Source: Halarcobacter sp.
Lineage (GTDB): Bacteria; Campylobacterota; Campylobacteria; Campylobacterales; Arcobacteraceae
Assembly: GCF_963676935.1 (NCBI RefSeq)
Contig: NZ_OY781470.1
Coordinates: 248,001-312,000 of the forward strand
Reading direction: 5' to 3'
Length of the DNA: 64,000 nucleotides
Positions within the stretch are counted from its first letter, which is position 1. Every line of letters begins with the position of its first letter. Shown in pieces: positions 1 through 10,268 of the stretch. The translations under genes and the position numbers were made by a program. Below the pieces are notes generated by a model. It did not search any database and had not been told where the DNA came from. It saw only the letters and a program-made list of their open reading frames with translations.

Positions 1-447
1 TTAAAAATTATTGAAGAAGCAAAAGAGCTTGGAGTTAAACTATATCTACCTGTTGATGTTGTAGCAGCAGAAGCTTTTGATGCAGAAGCAATTGCAAAAC
101 TTGTAACAGTGCAAGAGATACCTGAAAGTTGGATGGGACTTGATATTGGACCAGCAACTGCTCAACTATTTAGATTAGCTTTAGGTGATGCAAATACAAT
201 TCTTTGGAATGGACCAATGGGTGTATATGAGATGGAAAAATTTGCAAAAGGTAGTACAAGAATCTCAAACACAGTAGCTCAATCATACGCAACAACAGTT
301 GTTGGTGGTGGAGATACTGCTGATTTAGTTAGAGTAACTGGAGATGAAGAGGATATGACATTTATCTCAACAGGTGGTGGTGCATCACTAGAATTAATTG
401 AAGGAAAAGTTTTACCAGGTGTTAAAGCTTTAGTTTTAGAGGATTAA
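1..447 (+). CDS. pgk: Phosphoglycerate kinase, C-terminal part (cut by window edge)
   Basis: Glycolytic and gluconeogenic enzyme that transfers phosphate between 1,3-bisphosphoglycerate and ADP in the cytoplasm. The frame is open from base 1, so the start lies outside the window and only about 148 residues are seen. They match the nucleotide-binding C-terminal domain: the [11 protein letters not shown] region, [20 protein letters not shown], the glycine-rich [11 protein letters not shown] and the closing [15 protein letters not shown] motif are all typical. It ends two bases before tpiA, so the two glycolytic genes are very probably one transcript. No damage is visible in the part present. 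Confidence 0.97.
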   Translation, partial: LKIIEEAKELGVKLYLPVDVVAAEAFDAEAIAKLVTVQEIPESWMGLDIGPATAQLFRLALGDANTILWNGPMGVYEMEKFAKGSTRISNTVAQSYATTVVGGGDTADLVRVTGDEEDMTFISTGGGASLELIEGKVLPGVKALVLED

Positions 448-449
448 TT

Positions 450-2124
<1,675 letters not shown>

Positions 2125-2135
2125 TTAAATAACTG

Positions 2136-2179
2136 AAGTTTTAAATTTAAATTCCTAAAGAATTTAGATTTAAAATTTT
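2136..2179. other. Fold-back just upstream of lysA
   Basis: A roughly 20-base arm (2136-2154) ending aaatttaaattc is followed, after the loop ctaaa, by the arm gaatttagatttaaaatttt (2160-2179). They pair with about two mismatches and are almost pure A/T. The hairpin ends 20 bases before the lysA start. It could be a weak terminator for the upstream operon or a leader structure of lysA. Confidence 0.45.
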
Positions 2180-2198
2180 AAAAAAGTATAGGAAAATT

Positions 2199-3407
2199 AT
2201 GAGTATAAACTTTAAAGAATTAGCAAATAAATATCAAACACCTTATTATGTGTATGATTTTGATTATATTTCAAATCAATACAATGAATTAAAAGGGGCT
2301 TTTAAAGCTAGAAAATCACTTATTGCGTATGCAGTTAAAGCAAATTCAAATTTATCTGTTATTAAACATCTTGCGAATCTTGGAGCGGGTGCGGATTGTG
2401 TTAGTATTGGTGAAGTTAAAAGGGCATTAAAAGTTGGAATTGCACCTTATAAAATCATTTTTTCTGGTGTTGGAAAAATTGACGATGAGATTATACAAGC
2501 ATTGCAATTAGATATTTTAATGATAAATGTGGAAAGTTCAGCGGAGCTTGATAGGGTTGAACTTATTGCAAAAGAACTTGGAAAATGTGCCAGAATATCT
2601 ATAAGAGTTAATCCAAATATTGATCCTCAAACCCATCCATATATTTCAACAGGGTTACATGAAAATAAATTTGGTGTTGATATTGATACAGCAAAAAGGA
2701 TGTATATTCAATGTAATAATTCTGAAAATCTTGATCCTGTTGGTATTCATTGTCATATTGGGTCTCAATTAACTCAATTATCACCAATAAAAGAGTCGGT
2801 TAAAATCATTGCAGATTTAGTAAGAAACCTAAAAGCTATTAAAATAGAGCTTTCATTTATGGATATTGGTGGTGGATTAGGAATCATTTATGAAGATGAA
2901 AAACTAATTGATACAAATGAATATGCACAGTCAGTATTAGAAACTATGTTTGGTCTTGATATTACAGTTGTTTGTGAACCAGGAAGATTTATGGTTGGAA
3001 ATGCAGGTACATTTGTAACAAAAGTATTATATGAAAAAGTAAATGGTGAAAAAAGATTTGTTATTGTAGATGGAGCAATGAATGATTTAATCAGACCATC
3101 TTTATATAATGCCTATCATAAGATTGAAGTTTTAAATGATAATAAAGAGTTTAGTGATTGTAACTTAGTTGGTCCAGTTTGTGAAAGTGGTGACTTCTTT
3201 GCAAAAAATGTTGAACTTCCAAAAACAGAACACAATGATTTAGTTGCAATTTATAGTGCAGGGGCATATTGTTTTTCAATGGCAAGTAACTATAATACAA
3301 GAGGTAGAGTTGCTGAGATTGCAATTGAAAATGGGCAAGATAGACTTATTAGAAAAAGAGAAACTTTTGAAGATATTATAGCTTTAGAAGAGGAGTTTAT
3401 AAAATAA
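2199..3407 (+). CDS. lysA: Diaminopimelate decarboxylase
   Basis: PLP enzyme that makes lysine from meso-diaminopimelate. The 402-residue protein has the alanine-racemase-like barrel with the PLP lysine in AYAVKANSN, the HCHIGSQ motif, the glycine-rich DIGGGLGI, the EPGRF phosphate-binding motif, and the C-terminal GPVCESGDFF and YSAGAYCFSMASNYN active-site motifs. It is preceded by an AT-rich fold-back, and the SD-like tagg-aaa lies just before the ATG. Together with the dapB seen at 40293 it covers two steps of the DAP/lysine route. The downstream HAD gene follows almost immediately. Confidence 0.97.
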   Translation: MSINFKELANKYQTPYYVYDFDYISNQYNELKGAFKARKSLIAYAVKANSNLSVIKHLANLGAGADCVSIGEVKRALKVGIAPYKIIFSGVGKIDDEIIQALQLDILMINVESSAELDRVELIAKELGKCARISIRVNPNIDPQTHPYISTGLHENKFGVDIDTAKRMYIQCNNSENLDPVGIHCHIGSQLTQLSPIKESVKIIADLVRNLKAIKIELSFMDIGGGLGIIYEDEKLIDTNEYAQSVLETMFGLDITVVCEPGRFMVGNAGTFVTKVLYEKVNGEKRFVIVDGAMNDLIRPSLYNAYHKIEVLNDNKEFSDCNLVGPVCESGDFFAKNVELPKTEHNDLVAIYSAGAYCFSMASNYNTRGRVAEIAIENGQDRLIRKRETFEDIIALEEEFIK

Positions 3408-3411
3408 ATTG

Positions 3412-4191
3412 ATGAATAAAGGTTTTTTTATAGATGTACAAGGTACTTTAATCGATGACATTGATAAAAGTCCAATAAAGGGTGCCTGTGAATTTATATC
3501 ATATTTAAATAATAAAAACATACCTTATGTTGTAATTACTAATAATAGTAAAAATAAGAGTGAAGATTTTATTGAAGAGTTAAAGCAAAAAGGTTTTGAT
3601 ATAAGAAATTATATTGACCCTTTTTATATTTTAAAAGAGGTTTTAAAAAATAAAAAAATTGCTGCATTTGGTACAGAAAAATTTTTAGAGGTCTTAATCT
3701 CAATGGGATATAAAATTGATTTTGATGATTTTGAATCTTTGATTGTATCTATTAGAGAAGATTACACAAATGAAGATTATTCAAAAATGATTGAATGTGC
3801 ATTAAAAACAGATAACTTAATTGCAATGCATGGTACATCTATTTATAGCAAAAATGGGAAAAGGTATCCAGGTGTTGGAGCAATTATGAGTATGGTTAAA
3901 TTTGCAGTTAATAAAGATTATCAAATTGTTGGTAAGCCTAGTTTAAGTTTCTATGAAAAAGCAAGAAAATTGATTAATTTAGATTTTAAAGATATTACTG
4001 TTATAAGTGATGATATGATTGGTGATTTACTTGGGGCACAAGAGTTAGGTATGAAAACAAATTTAGTTTTAAGTGGAAAAACTAGAACAAAAGAAGAGAT
4101 TGTTAATACTCTTGAAAAAGATAACTTACCAAATGAAATTTTTAATGATATGAGTGAAATTTTAGAAAGTTTAAAAAAAGGTATAGTATGA
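3412..4191 (+). CDS. HAD-IIA (NagD-like) family protein with altered motif I
   Basis: A 259-residue HAD-superfamily protein, counting from the ATG at 3412; a TTG at 3409 is a less likely start. The N-terminal motif I reads FFIDVQGTL, so the nucleophile Asp8 is present, but the usual second aspartate (DxD) is Gln10. Motif II is present as VVITNNSKNKSEDF, the motif III lysine lies in VGKPSLSFYEKA, and the motif IV aspartates in VISDDMIGDLLGAQELG. It is cotranscribed with lysA and overlaps pheA by four bases. The substrate is unknown. The DxQ change may weaken or alter phosphatase activity. Confidence 0.8.
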   Translation: MNKGFFIDVQGTLIDDIDKSPIKGACEFISYLNNKNIPYVVITNNSKNKSEDFIEELKQKGFDIRNYIDPFYILKEVLKNKKIAAFGTEKFLEVLISMGYKIDFDDFESLIVSIREDYTNEDYSKMIECALKTDNLIAMHGTSIYSKNGKRYPGVGAIMSMVKFAVNKDYQIVGKPSLSFYEKARKLINLDFKDITVISDDMIGDLLGAQELGMKTNLVLSGKTRTKEEIVNTLEKDNLPNEIFNDMSEILESLKKGIV

Positions 4192-5255
4192 GTGAAAAGG
4201 GTTTAAAAGAGTTAAGAGATAAGTTAGATTCTATTGATAATGAGCTTTTAAAACTTATAAATGAGAGAATGGAAATAGTTCATCAAGTTGGAGTATTGAA
4301 AGCACATAGTGGTGGAGCTATTTATAGACCAGAAAGGGAAAAGGCTATTATTGATAGGCTAGATACTTTAAATAATGGAAAACTAAATAGAAAAGCTATT
4401 GAGGCACTATTTTTAGAAATATTTGCAATATCAAGAAATATTGAATTACCAGAAAATATTGCTTTTTTAGGACCTGAAGGAAGCTTCACTCATCAAGCAG
4501 CAGAAACAAGATTTGGGGCAATGAGCTCATATATATCTATAGGTTCTATTAAAGGTGTATTTAGAGAAGTTAGTACAAAAAAAGCTAGATTTGGAGTTAT
4601 TCCAATAGAAAACTCTTCAAATGGTATAGTAAGTGATACTATAAATTGTCTAAGCACATATAATTTAAAAATTATTGCAGAAGTAGTTTTAGATATTCAT
4701 CATACTTTAGCAACAACTTGTGATAAGGTTACTGATATTAAAAGAATCTATTCAAAAGATATAGCTTTTGAACAGTGTCATAGTTTTTTAGAAAACTTTG
4801 GTTTAGATGAGGTTGAACATATTCCTGTTGAATCTACAACAAAAGCTGCAAAACTAGCATTAAATGAACCAAATAGTGCTGCAATTTGTTCTCATGTTGG
4901 AGCAAAAATTTATAATCTTCCAATCTTATTTGAAAATATTGAAGATAAAGATAATAATAAAACTAGATTTTTTATAGTAAGTGATTTTGAAAATGCACAG
5001 TCTGGAAATGATAAAACATCAATTTTAGTAAAATTCCCTAATACACCAGGTGCATTAGTTGATTTTCTATTAGATTTTAAGAATGAAGGTATAGATTTAA
5101 CAAAAATTAAATCTCATATTGTTGAAGGTATTTCTATTTTCTTTATTGATTTTAATGGTCATAAAGATGATGAAAATATAAAAAGGATTTTTAATAAACA
5201 TAAAGATAGTATTAAATTCTTAGGATCTTACGTAAAAGAGGTTGATGATATTTAA
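4188..5255 (+). CDS. pheA: Chorismate mutase / prephenate dehydratase (P-protein)
   Basis: Bifunctional enzyme of phenylalanine synthesis: chorismate to prephenate to phenylpyruvate. Residues 1 to about 85 form an AroQ-type chorismate mutase (LRDKLDSIDNELLKLINERM). The prephenate dehydratase domain runs from FLGPEGSFTHQAA to about residue 270 and includes the IPIENSSNGIVSDT and NKTRFFIV motifs. A C-terminal ACT domain (SILVKFPNTPGALVDFL) probably senses phenylalanine. Its length of 355 residues is normal for the three-domain form. It overlaps the HAD gene by four bases, which indicates translational coupling. Confidence 0.95.
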   Translation: MSEKGLKELRDKLDSIDNELLKLINERMEIVHQVGVLKAHSGGAIYRPEREKAIIDRLDTLNNGKLNRKAIEALFLEIFAISRNIELPENIAFLGPEGSFTHQAAETRFGAMSSYISIGSIKGVFREVSTKKARFGVIPIENSSNGIVSDTINCLSTYNLKIIAEVVLDIHHTLATTCDKVTDIKRIYSKDIAFEQCHSFLENFGLDEVEHIPVESTTKAAKLALNEPNSAAICSHVGAKIYNLPILFENIEDKDNNKTRFFIVSDFENAQSGNDKTSILVKFPNTPGALVDFLLDFKNEGIDLTKIKSHIVEGISIFFIDFNGHKDDENIKRIFNKHKDSIKFLGSYVKEVDDI

Positions 5256-5265
5256 AGAAAAGTAA

Positions 5266-5313
5266 CTCGTTGCTTTCTTTAGAGATAGCTTGTCTATCTT
5301 GGAGAAAGAAGTT
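5266..5313. other. Fold-back in the pheA-hisC gap
   Basis: Within the 106-base gap, agatag (about 5283-5288) pairs with ctatct (5294-5299) around the loop cttgt. Outside them ctttct (about 5273-5278) pairs with agaaag (5303-5308). The resulting hairpin of about 45 bases has an internal loop. It lacks a terminal T run, so it is not a classic terminator. Its cgttg and cttgg ends recall the middle of the element at 1978-2124, but this similarity is weak. Confidence 0.4.
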
Positions 5314-5361
5314 ATAAGTATAAGGTTCCATTCAAAATAGGGACTATTTTTAAGGAATAAA

Positions 5362-6483
5362 ATGAAATTTAATAAAGTATTAGATAATTGTAAAATATAT
5401 GAAGCTGGAAAGCCAATAGAATTAGTAGTTAGAGAATATGGTGTTGATACAAAAGATATTATAAAACTTGCTTCAAATGAAAATCCTTATGGAACAAGTC
5501 CAAAAGTTATTGAAAAGATAAAAGAATTATCAAAAAATATGTTTATGTATCCTGATGATTCCATGTATGAGTTAAAAGAGGCTTTAGCAACAAAATACAG
5601 TGTAGAGAGTCAAAATATAATTGTTGGTGCAGGAAGTGATCAAATTTTAGATTTTTTAATAAAAGCAAAATGTGATGAAAATTCTAAAATACTTATGGCA
5701 AAAACAACTTTTGCAATGTATGAAATATATGGTAGACAAACAGGATGTACTATTTTAAAAACTGAAGATGCTATGCACAATTTAGAACAATTTGAGCAGA
5801 TGTATAATGAACATAAGCCAGATATGGTTTTCTTATGTTTACCAAATAATCCATTAGGTGAATGTTTAGATAGAGAAGATGTATATAACTTCTTAGCAAA
5901 AGTAGATAAAGAGACATTAGTTGTAGTTGATTGTGCTTATATGGAATATGCTTCATATAAAGATGCAAAAAAAGCAATAGAGCCTGCTGATTTAATAGAA
6001 AAATTCCCAAATGCAGTCTATTTAGGAACATTTTCTAAAGCATATGCTTTAGGTGGGATGAGAACAGGTTATGGTATTGGTCAAGTTAATTTGATTAAAA
6101 CTTTATATAAAATTAGACCACCATTTAATATTACAACTTTATCTTTAGCTGCAGCTATTGAAGCTTTAAAAGATGAAGAGTTTGTAAATGAGTGTATTAA
6201 GTTAAATTTTGATGAAATGAAAAGATATGAAGAGTATGCTAAAAGAAAAGAGTTTTCTTATATTGATAGTTATACAAACTTTATTACAATGAAATTTGAT
6301 AATAAATATATCTCTTCAGATGTTGCACAAAAACTTTTAGAAAGAGGTGTAATTGTCAGAGATTTAACAAGTTATGGAGTAAATGCAATAAGAATAACTA
6401 TTGGAACACAAAAACAAAATACAAGAGTATTTAATATCTTAGATGAAGTTTTAGCTTTATTAGATAAACAAGAGAATTTATAA
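5362..6483 (+). CDS. hisC: Histidinol-phosphate aminotransferase
   Basis: Fold-type I PLP aminotransferase of histidine synthesis, 373 residues. Recognisable parts are KLASNENPYGTSPKV near the N-terminus, the VGAGSDQILDFL helix, LCLPNNPLGEC, VVDCAYMEYA, and the PLP lysine in GTFSKAYALGGMRTGYGIG. The C-terminal small domain ends with the VNAIRITIGT arginine motif. An SD-like aagga lies just before the ATG. In epsilon bacteria HisC-like enzymes may also act on aromatic substrates, and its position after pheA would allow that, but this is inference. dxs follows after six bases. Confidence 0.94.
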   Translation: MKFNKVLDNCKIYEAGKPIELVVREYGVDTKDIIKLASNENPYGTSPKVIEKIKELSKNMFMYPDDSMYELKEALATKYSVESQNIIVGAGSDQILDFLIKAKCDENSKILMAKTTFAMYEIYGRQTGCTILKTEDAMHNLEQFEQMYNEHKPDMVFLCLPNNPLGECLDREDVYNFLAKVDKETLVVVDCAYMEYASYKDAKKAIEPADLIEKFPNAVYLGTFSKAYALGGMRTGYGIGQVNLIKTLYKIRPPFNITTLSLAAAIEALKDEEFVNECIKLNFDEMKRYEEYAKRKEFSYIDSYTNFITMKFDNKYISSDVAQKLLERGVIVRDLTSYGVNAIRITIGTQKQNTRVFNILDEVLALLDKQENL

Positions 6484-6489
6484 TTTATT

Positions 6490-8292
6490 ATGGAAATAAA
6501 AGATAAAAATTTAGAAGAATTAGAAACAATTTGTTCAGATATTAGAAATAGAATTATTGATGTAGTATCAAGAAAAGGTGGACATTTTTCTTCAACACTA
6601 GGTGCTGTTGAATTAACAGTTGCTATGCATAAAGTGTTTGATGTAAAAAAAGACCCTTTTATTTATGATGTATCACATCAATGTTATCCTCACAAACTGA
6701 TAAATGGAAGATGGGATGAATTTGAAACTATTAGACAATTTGGTGGTTTAAGTGGTTTTACAAAACCTAAAGAGTCCGATGCAGATTATTTTGTAGCAGG
6801 GCATAGTTCAACATCTATCTCTTTGGCAGTGGGTGCAGCTAAAGCTATAAAGCTTAAGGGTGAAGATAGAATCCCAGTTGTTATGATTGGGGATGGTTCT
6901 ATGACAGCAGGAATGGTTTATGAGGCATTAAATGAGTTAGGAGATAGAAAATATCCTGTTGTGATAATCCTTAATGACAATGAGATGTCAATAGCTAAAC
7001 CTATTGGTTCTATATCTAAATATTTATCAAAAATATTAGCAGGTAAATTCTATCAAGGCTTTAGAGATAGAGTTGATAGAAATATTGTGCAAAAATTGCC
7101 AAGTGGCGCAACTTATATAGCTAAAAAAATTGAAGAGAGTATGAAGCTAATAACTCCTGGAATAATTTTTGAAGAGATGGGTGTGGATTATATTGGACCA
7201 ATTGATGGACATGATCTTGAAGAGGTTATTGAAACTTTAGAGATAGCAAAAGGTATAAATAAACCTGTAATTGTCCATGCAAGAACAGTAAAGGGTAAAG
7301 GTTATAAACATGCAGAAGGTCAACAAGAACATTGGCATGGTGTAGGCCCTTTTAATGTAGAAGATGGAACTTTTGCTAAAAAAGCATCCGCAAAATCAGC
7401 TACAGCAGTATTTGCTGATGCTTTATTAGATTTAGCAAGAAAACATGAAAATGTAGTTGGTGTAACAGCAGCAATGCCAAGTGGTACAGGTATTGATAAA
7501 CTTATGAAAGAGTTTCCTACTAGATTTTGGGATGTAGCAATTGCTGAACAACATGCAGTTACTTCAATGGCAGCTATGGCTAAAGAGGGTTTTAAACCTT
7601 TTATTACAATTTATTCAACATTTTTACAAAGAGGTTTTGATCAAATAGTTCATGATGTTTGTCTTTTAGGATTACCTGTCGTTTTTGCTATTGATAGAGC
7701 AGGAATTGTAGGAAATGATGGAGAGACCCATCAAGGTGCCTTTGATATCTCATATTTAAGGTTTTTACCAAATATGATACTTTGTGCTCCAAGAGATGAT
7801 AAAACTTTAGAATACTCTTTAGAATTTGCATATGAAGCAAATAAACCCTGTGCAATAAGATACCCAAGAGGAGCTTTTGCTAACTTGCCATTTGAAGCTA
7901 GTAAATTTGAGCTAGGGAAGGCAGAACTTCTAAAAGAGGGAGAATCAAATAAACTATTTATTGGTTATGGTGCAGGTGTAAACAGAGCCTGTGAAACTGA
8001 AAAACTTCATAATGATGACATCGCTATATTAGATTTAAGATTTGTAAAACCTTTAGATGAAGATACTTTAAAATCTTTAGCCTGTAAATATAATGATTGG
8101 TATATTTTTAGTGATTCTCAAAAACAAGGTGGAGTAGCAAGTGCTATTTTAGAGTTTTTAAATAAAGAAAAAATCTGTGTGGATGTTACATCTTTTGAAT
8201 ATGAAGATAAGTTTATTGAACATGGTGATACAAAAAAAGTTGAAGAGAGTTTAGGATTAAATCCTAATCAATTAGTTCAAAAGATAAAATAG
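6490..8292 (+). CDS. dxs: 1-deoxy-D-xylulose-5-phosphate synthase
   Basis: TPP-dependent first step of the MEP isoprenoid pathway, joining pyruvate and glyceraldehyde 3-phosphate. The 600-residue chain is near the family length. Visible motifs are HVAGHSSTSIS-type VAGHSSTS, the TPP-binding GDGSMTAGMVYEALN ending at ILNDNEMSI, the pyrimidine-domain AIAEQHAVTSMAAMA, and DRAGIVGNDGETHQGAFD. The pathway partner ispE is at 47331. The TAG stop lies in a hairpin shared with the convergent secretin gene. Confidence 0.97.
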   Translation: MEIKDKNLEELETICSDIRNRIIDVVSRKGGHFSSTLGAVELTVAMHKVFDVKKDPFIYDVSHQCYPHKLINGRWDEFETIRQFGGLSGFTKPKESDADYFVAGHSSTSISLAVGAAKAIKLKGEDRIPVVMIGDGSMTAGMVYEALNELGDRKYPVVIILNDNEMSIAKPIGSISKYLSKILAGKFYQGFRDRVDRNIVQKLPSGATYIAKKIEESMKLITPGIIFEEMGVDYIGPIDGHDLEEVIETLEIAKGINKPVIVHARTVKGKGYKHAEGQQEHWHGVGPFNVEDGTFAKKASAKSATAVFADALLDLARKHENVVGVTAAMPSGTGIDKLMKEFPTRFWDVAIAEQHAVTSMAAMAKEGFKPFITIYSTFLQRGFDQIVHDVCLLGLPVVFAIDRAGIVGNDGETHQGAFDISYLRFLPNMILCAPRDDKTLEYSLEFAYEANKPCAIRYPRGAFANLPFEASKFELGKAELLKEGESNKLFIGYGAGVNRACETEKLHNDDIAILDLRFVKPLDEDTLKSLACKYNDWYIFSDSQKQGGVASAILEFLNKEKICVDVTSFEYEDKFIEHGDTKKVEESLGLNPNQLVQKIK

Positions 8293-8308
8293 TAGTTAAA
8301 AACTACTA
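8290..8308. terminator. Bidirectional hairpin shared by dxs and rcpA
   Basis: The bases tagtagtt-aaa-aactacta form a perfect 8-base-pair stem with a 3-base loop. The left arm begins with the dxs stop TAG, and the right arm ends with the mirrored TAG stop of the secretin gene on the other strand. It is AT-rich and has only short T runs, so termination may be partial. Confidence 0.6.
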
Positions 8309-9820
8309 TTCATATCCTAAGATTTCATTAATTCTTTTTTGTTGTCTTTCTTTTGGTGTTAGTTGTTTTTGAGTATTGATTTTAGTAGCAGATTTTTTTT
8401 CTTTTACTGATTCAGTAGAATCTTTTTCATCATTAATAAAAACCTCTTTTTTATATTTCGAAGTGTTTAATATTTTATCTTTCGTATTTTGATAGAGTGT
8501 ATTTTGATTATTATTTGAAGGGTCTACAATTTCAGGTGTGATAAAAAATACAAGTTCACTTTTACCCTCTTTGAAAGCTTTACTAGTAAATATAAAACCA
8601 AGTATAGGAATATCACCTAAAAATGGTATTTTATCAACATCATATGAGTTTTCATTACTTACAAGACCACCTAAAACTATAGTAGCTCCATTTTTTGCTA
8701 ATACATTGGTTACAATTTCTTTTTCTGTAAAACTTGGTATATCATCAACCATATTTGTCCAGTCAATTTCTGTCGAACTTGTTTTTAATTCTAAATCAAC
8801 ATAATTATTTTTCATTACATTCTTAGCTTTTATATCAAGTTGAAGTCCATATTTAACCTCTTCTAAATCAGTTGAAGGAATACCCTCTGCTGTTGTTGTT
8901 TGTGTTTTAATTCTTATAGTTCCCCCAGCATGGAAAGTTGCTTCTTTATTTTCCAAAGTTATTAACGTTGTTTCATCCAAAATGTTTGCAACACCTTCTG
9001 ATTCTAAATATTGTAGTATCATTGAAGTATTAAAATTCTGACTTAAAAAGTTTGCAGCACTAGTAAGCCCCCCAGTTAGAGTCAATGCATTAGACATAAT
9101 TTTATCAAGGGCACCAGTTATATCACCATTAAGTTGTGAAATATGACCAAATTCACTAGATGGATAATAAGTATATTCCCCTTCTTTTTCTTCGGTTGTT
9201 GCATAGTTTCTAACAGAAACAGCCCAATTATTTTTTAAATCTATACCATCATCATTATTTATTTCAACTGCATAAAGTTTAACACGAATCATTTTTGAGG
9301 GAGTTGATGTTTCAATCATATCAACAAGCTTTTCTTCAGTTTTAATACCAGCTTTTTTAAAGGTATCAATTACTAAATCTTTTTCTCTATAATCTTTTAC
9401 ATAACCTTTTAAAATAATTGTATCATTTGCTTGTTCAACAATTAAGTTTGGATAAGTAGCTTTTACAATGGAAATAATTGTATCTAGATTTTGCATAATA
9501 CTAAAGTTTATATGGATTGAATCTCCATTTTCTAGGGTTACTATTGCCCCCTCATTACCAATGTTTTTACCCAATATTTTTAGTTTTGTTAAGGGAGCTT
9601 CAAGACTATCTATAAAATCAGCACTTATATTTTCGCTATTCGTTAATTGGATATTTTTAATTCTAGAATCAAATATCAAAGTTCTATAATTATTAAGTGG
9701 TAAATATATTGTACTATCATGAAAATCTTTTTGATATATCACTTTATCATTAATATCATATGCAAAACTAAAAGATGTTGTGCATAAAAATAAAAATAAA
9801 ACCTTAAAAAAATACTTCAT
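8306..9820 (-). CDS. rcpA: Tad/Flp pilus outer-membrane secretin (RcpA/CpaC type)
   Basis: Forms the outer-membrane channel of the Tad pilus. The 504-residue protein starts with a signal peptide (about 1-20, ending SFA-Y). A BON-like region follows around residues 115-165 (TIILKGYVKDYREKDLV), then a secretin domain with ITLENKEATFHAGG, the long VGLQLDI-type strand region, and the signature VDKIPFLGDIPILGFIF near residue 410. After the secretin domain comes a charged Lys/Gln-rich tail of about 60 residues. It is the last gene of the Tad operon, ten bases after the TadE-like gene, and converges on dxs. Confidence 0.92.
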   Translation of the reverse strand: MKYFFKVLFLFLCTTSFSFAYDINDKVIYQKDFHDSTIYLPLNNYRTLIFDSRIKNIQLTNSENISADFIDSLEAPLTKLKILGKNIGNEGAIVTLENGDSIHINFSIMQNLDTIISIVKATYPNLIVEQANDTIILKGYVKDYREKDLVIDTFKKAGIKTEEKLVDMIETSTPSKMIRVKLYAVEINNDDGIDLKNNWAVSVRNYATTEEKEGEYTYYPSSEFGHISQLNGDITGALDKIMSNALTLTGGLTSAANFLSQNFNTSMILQYLESEGVANILDETTLITLENKEATFHAGGTIRIKTQTTTAEGIPSTDLEEVKYGLQLDIKAKNVMKNNYVDLELKTSSTEIDWTNMVDDIPSFTEKEIVTNVLAKNGATIVLGGLVSNENSYDVDKIPFLGDIPILGFIFTSKAFKEGKSELVFFITPEIVDPSNNNQNTLYQNTKDKILNTSKYKKEVFINDEKDSTESVKEKKSATKINTQKQLTPKERQQKRINEILGYE

Positions 9821-9830
9821 TATGAAACTC

Positions 9831-10268
9831 CTATTCTGTGTATGTTATAGTTAGTGTACATGTAACTGTTCCTGAGCCACTTTCGTTGAAAACTGCTCGC
9901 CTACTAACAATTTGTTGATCATAAAAAGATACTCCACTAGCTAATTGAGTGGAGAAAATAACTTGATAATTTGGTGGAACAATTGAGTTATCAGTATTAC
10001 AAACAACATCACCTGCAGCCACTACATCTATACCATTTACTGACATATTATTAACTCTTGTTACAAAATCATTTATAGTAATAGCACCTGTACCATTAGT
10101 AGAGATTAATCTAGCTCCATAATCACTTATAGCATCCATATTATCTTTCACCCTAGCGATTTTTGAATAATTAATAACAAAAAAGAAAAAAGTAACAAAA
10201 CCTATAAACATTACCATCCATAGTAATATATTTTCAATATAAGCTTTTTTCAAATCTTTTTTTTTCAT
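9831..10268 (-). CDS. TadE-like minor pseudopilin
   Basis: A 145-residue protein with a very short basic N-terminus, then a 20-residue hydrophobic helix (about 14-34, ILLWMVMFIGFVTFFFFVI), then a polar domain. This layout is that of TadE/TadF minor pilins. The N-terminus KKAYIEN aligns with the EKGAMDK of the Flp pilin and the RKAFIDQ of the large adhesin-like protein in the same locus, which suggests cleavage by the same prepilin peptidase. Two cysteines (in VVCNTD and TVTCTLT) could form a disulfide in the exported domain. The start overlaps the rcpC stop by four bases. Confidence 0.7.
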   Translation of the reverse strand: MKKKDLKKAYIENILLWMVMFIGFVTFFFFVINYSKIARVKDNMDAISDYGARLISTNGTGAITINDFVTRVNNMSVNGIDVVAAGDVVCNTDNSIVPPNYQVIFSTQLASGVSFYDQQIVSRRAVFNESGSGTVTCTLTITYTE

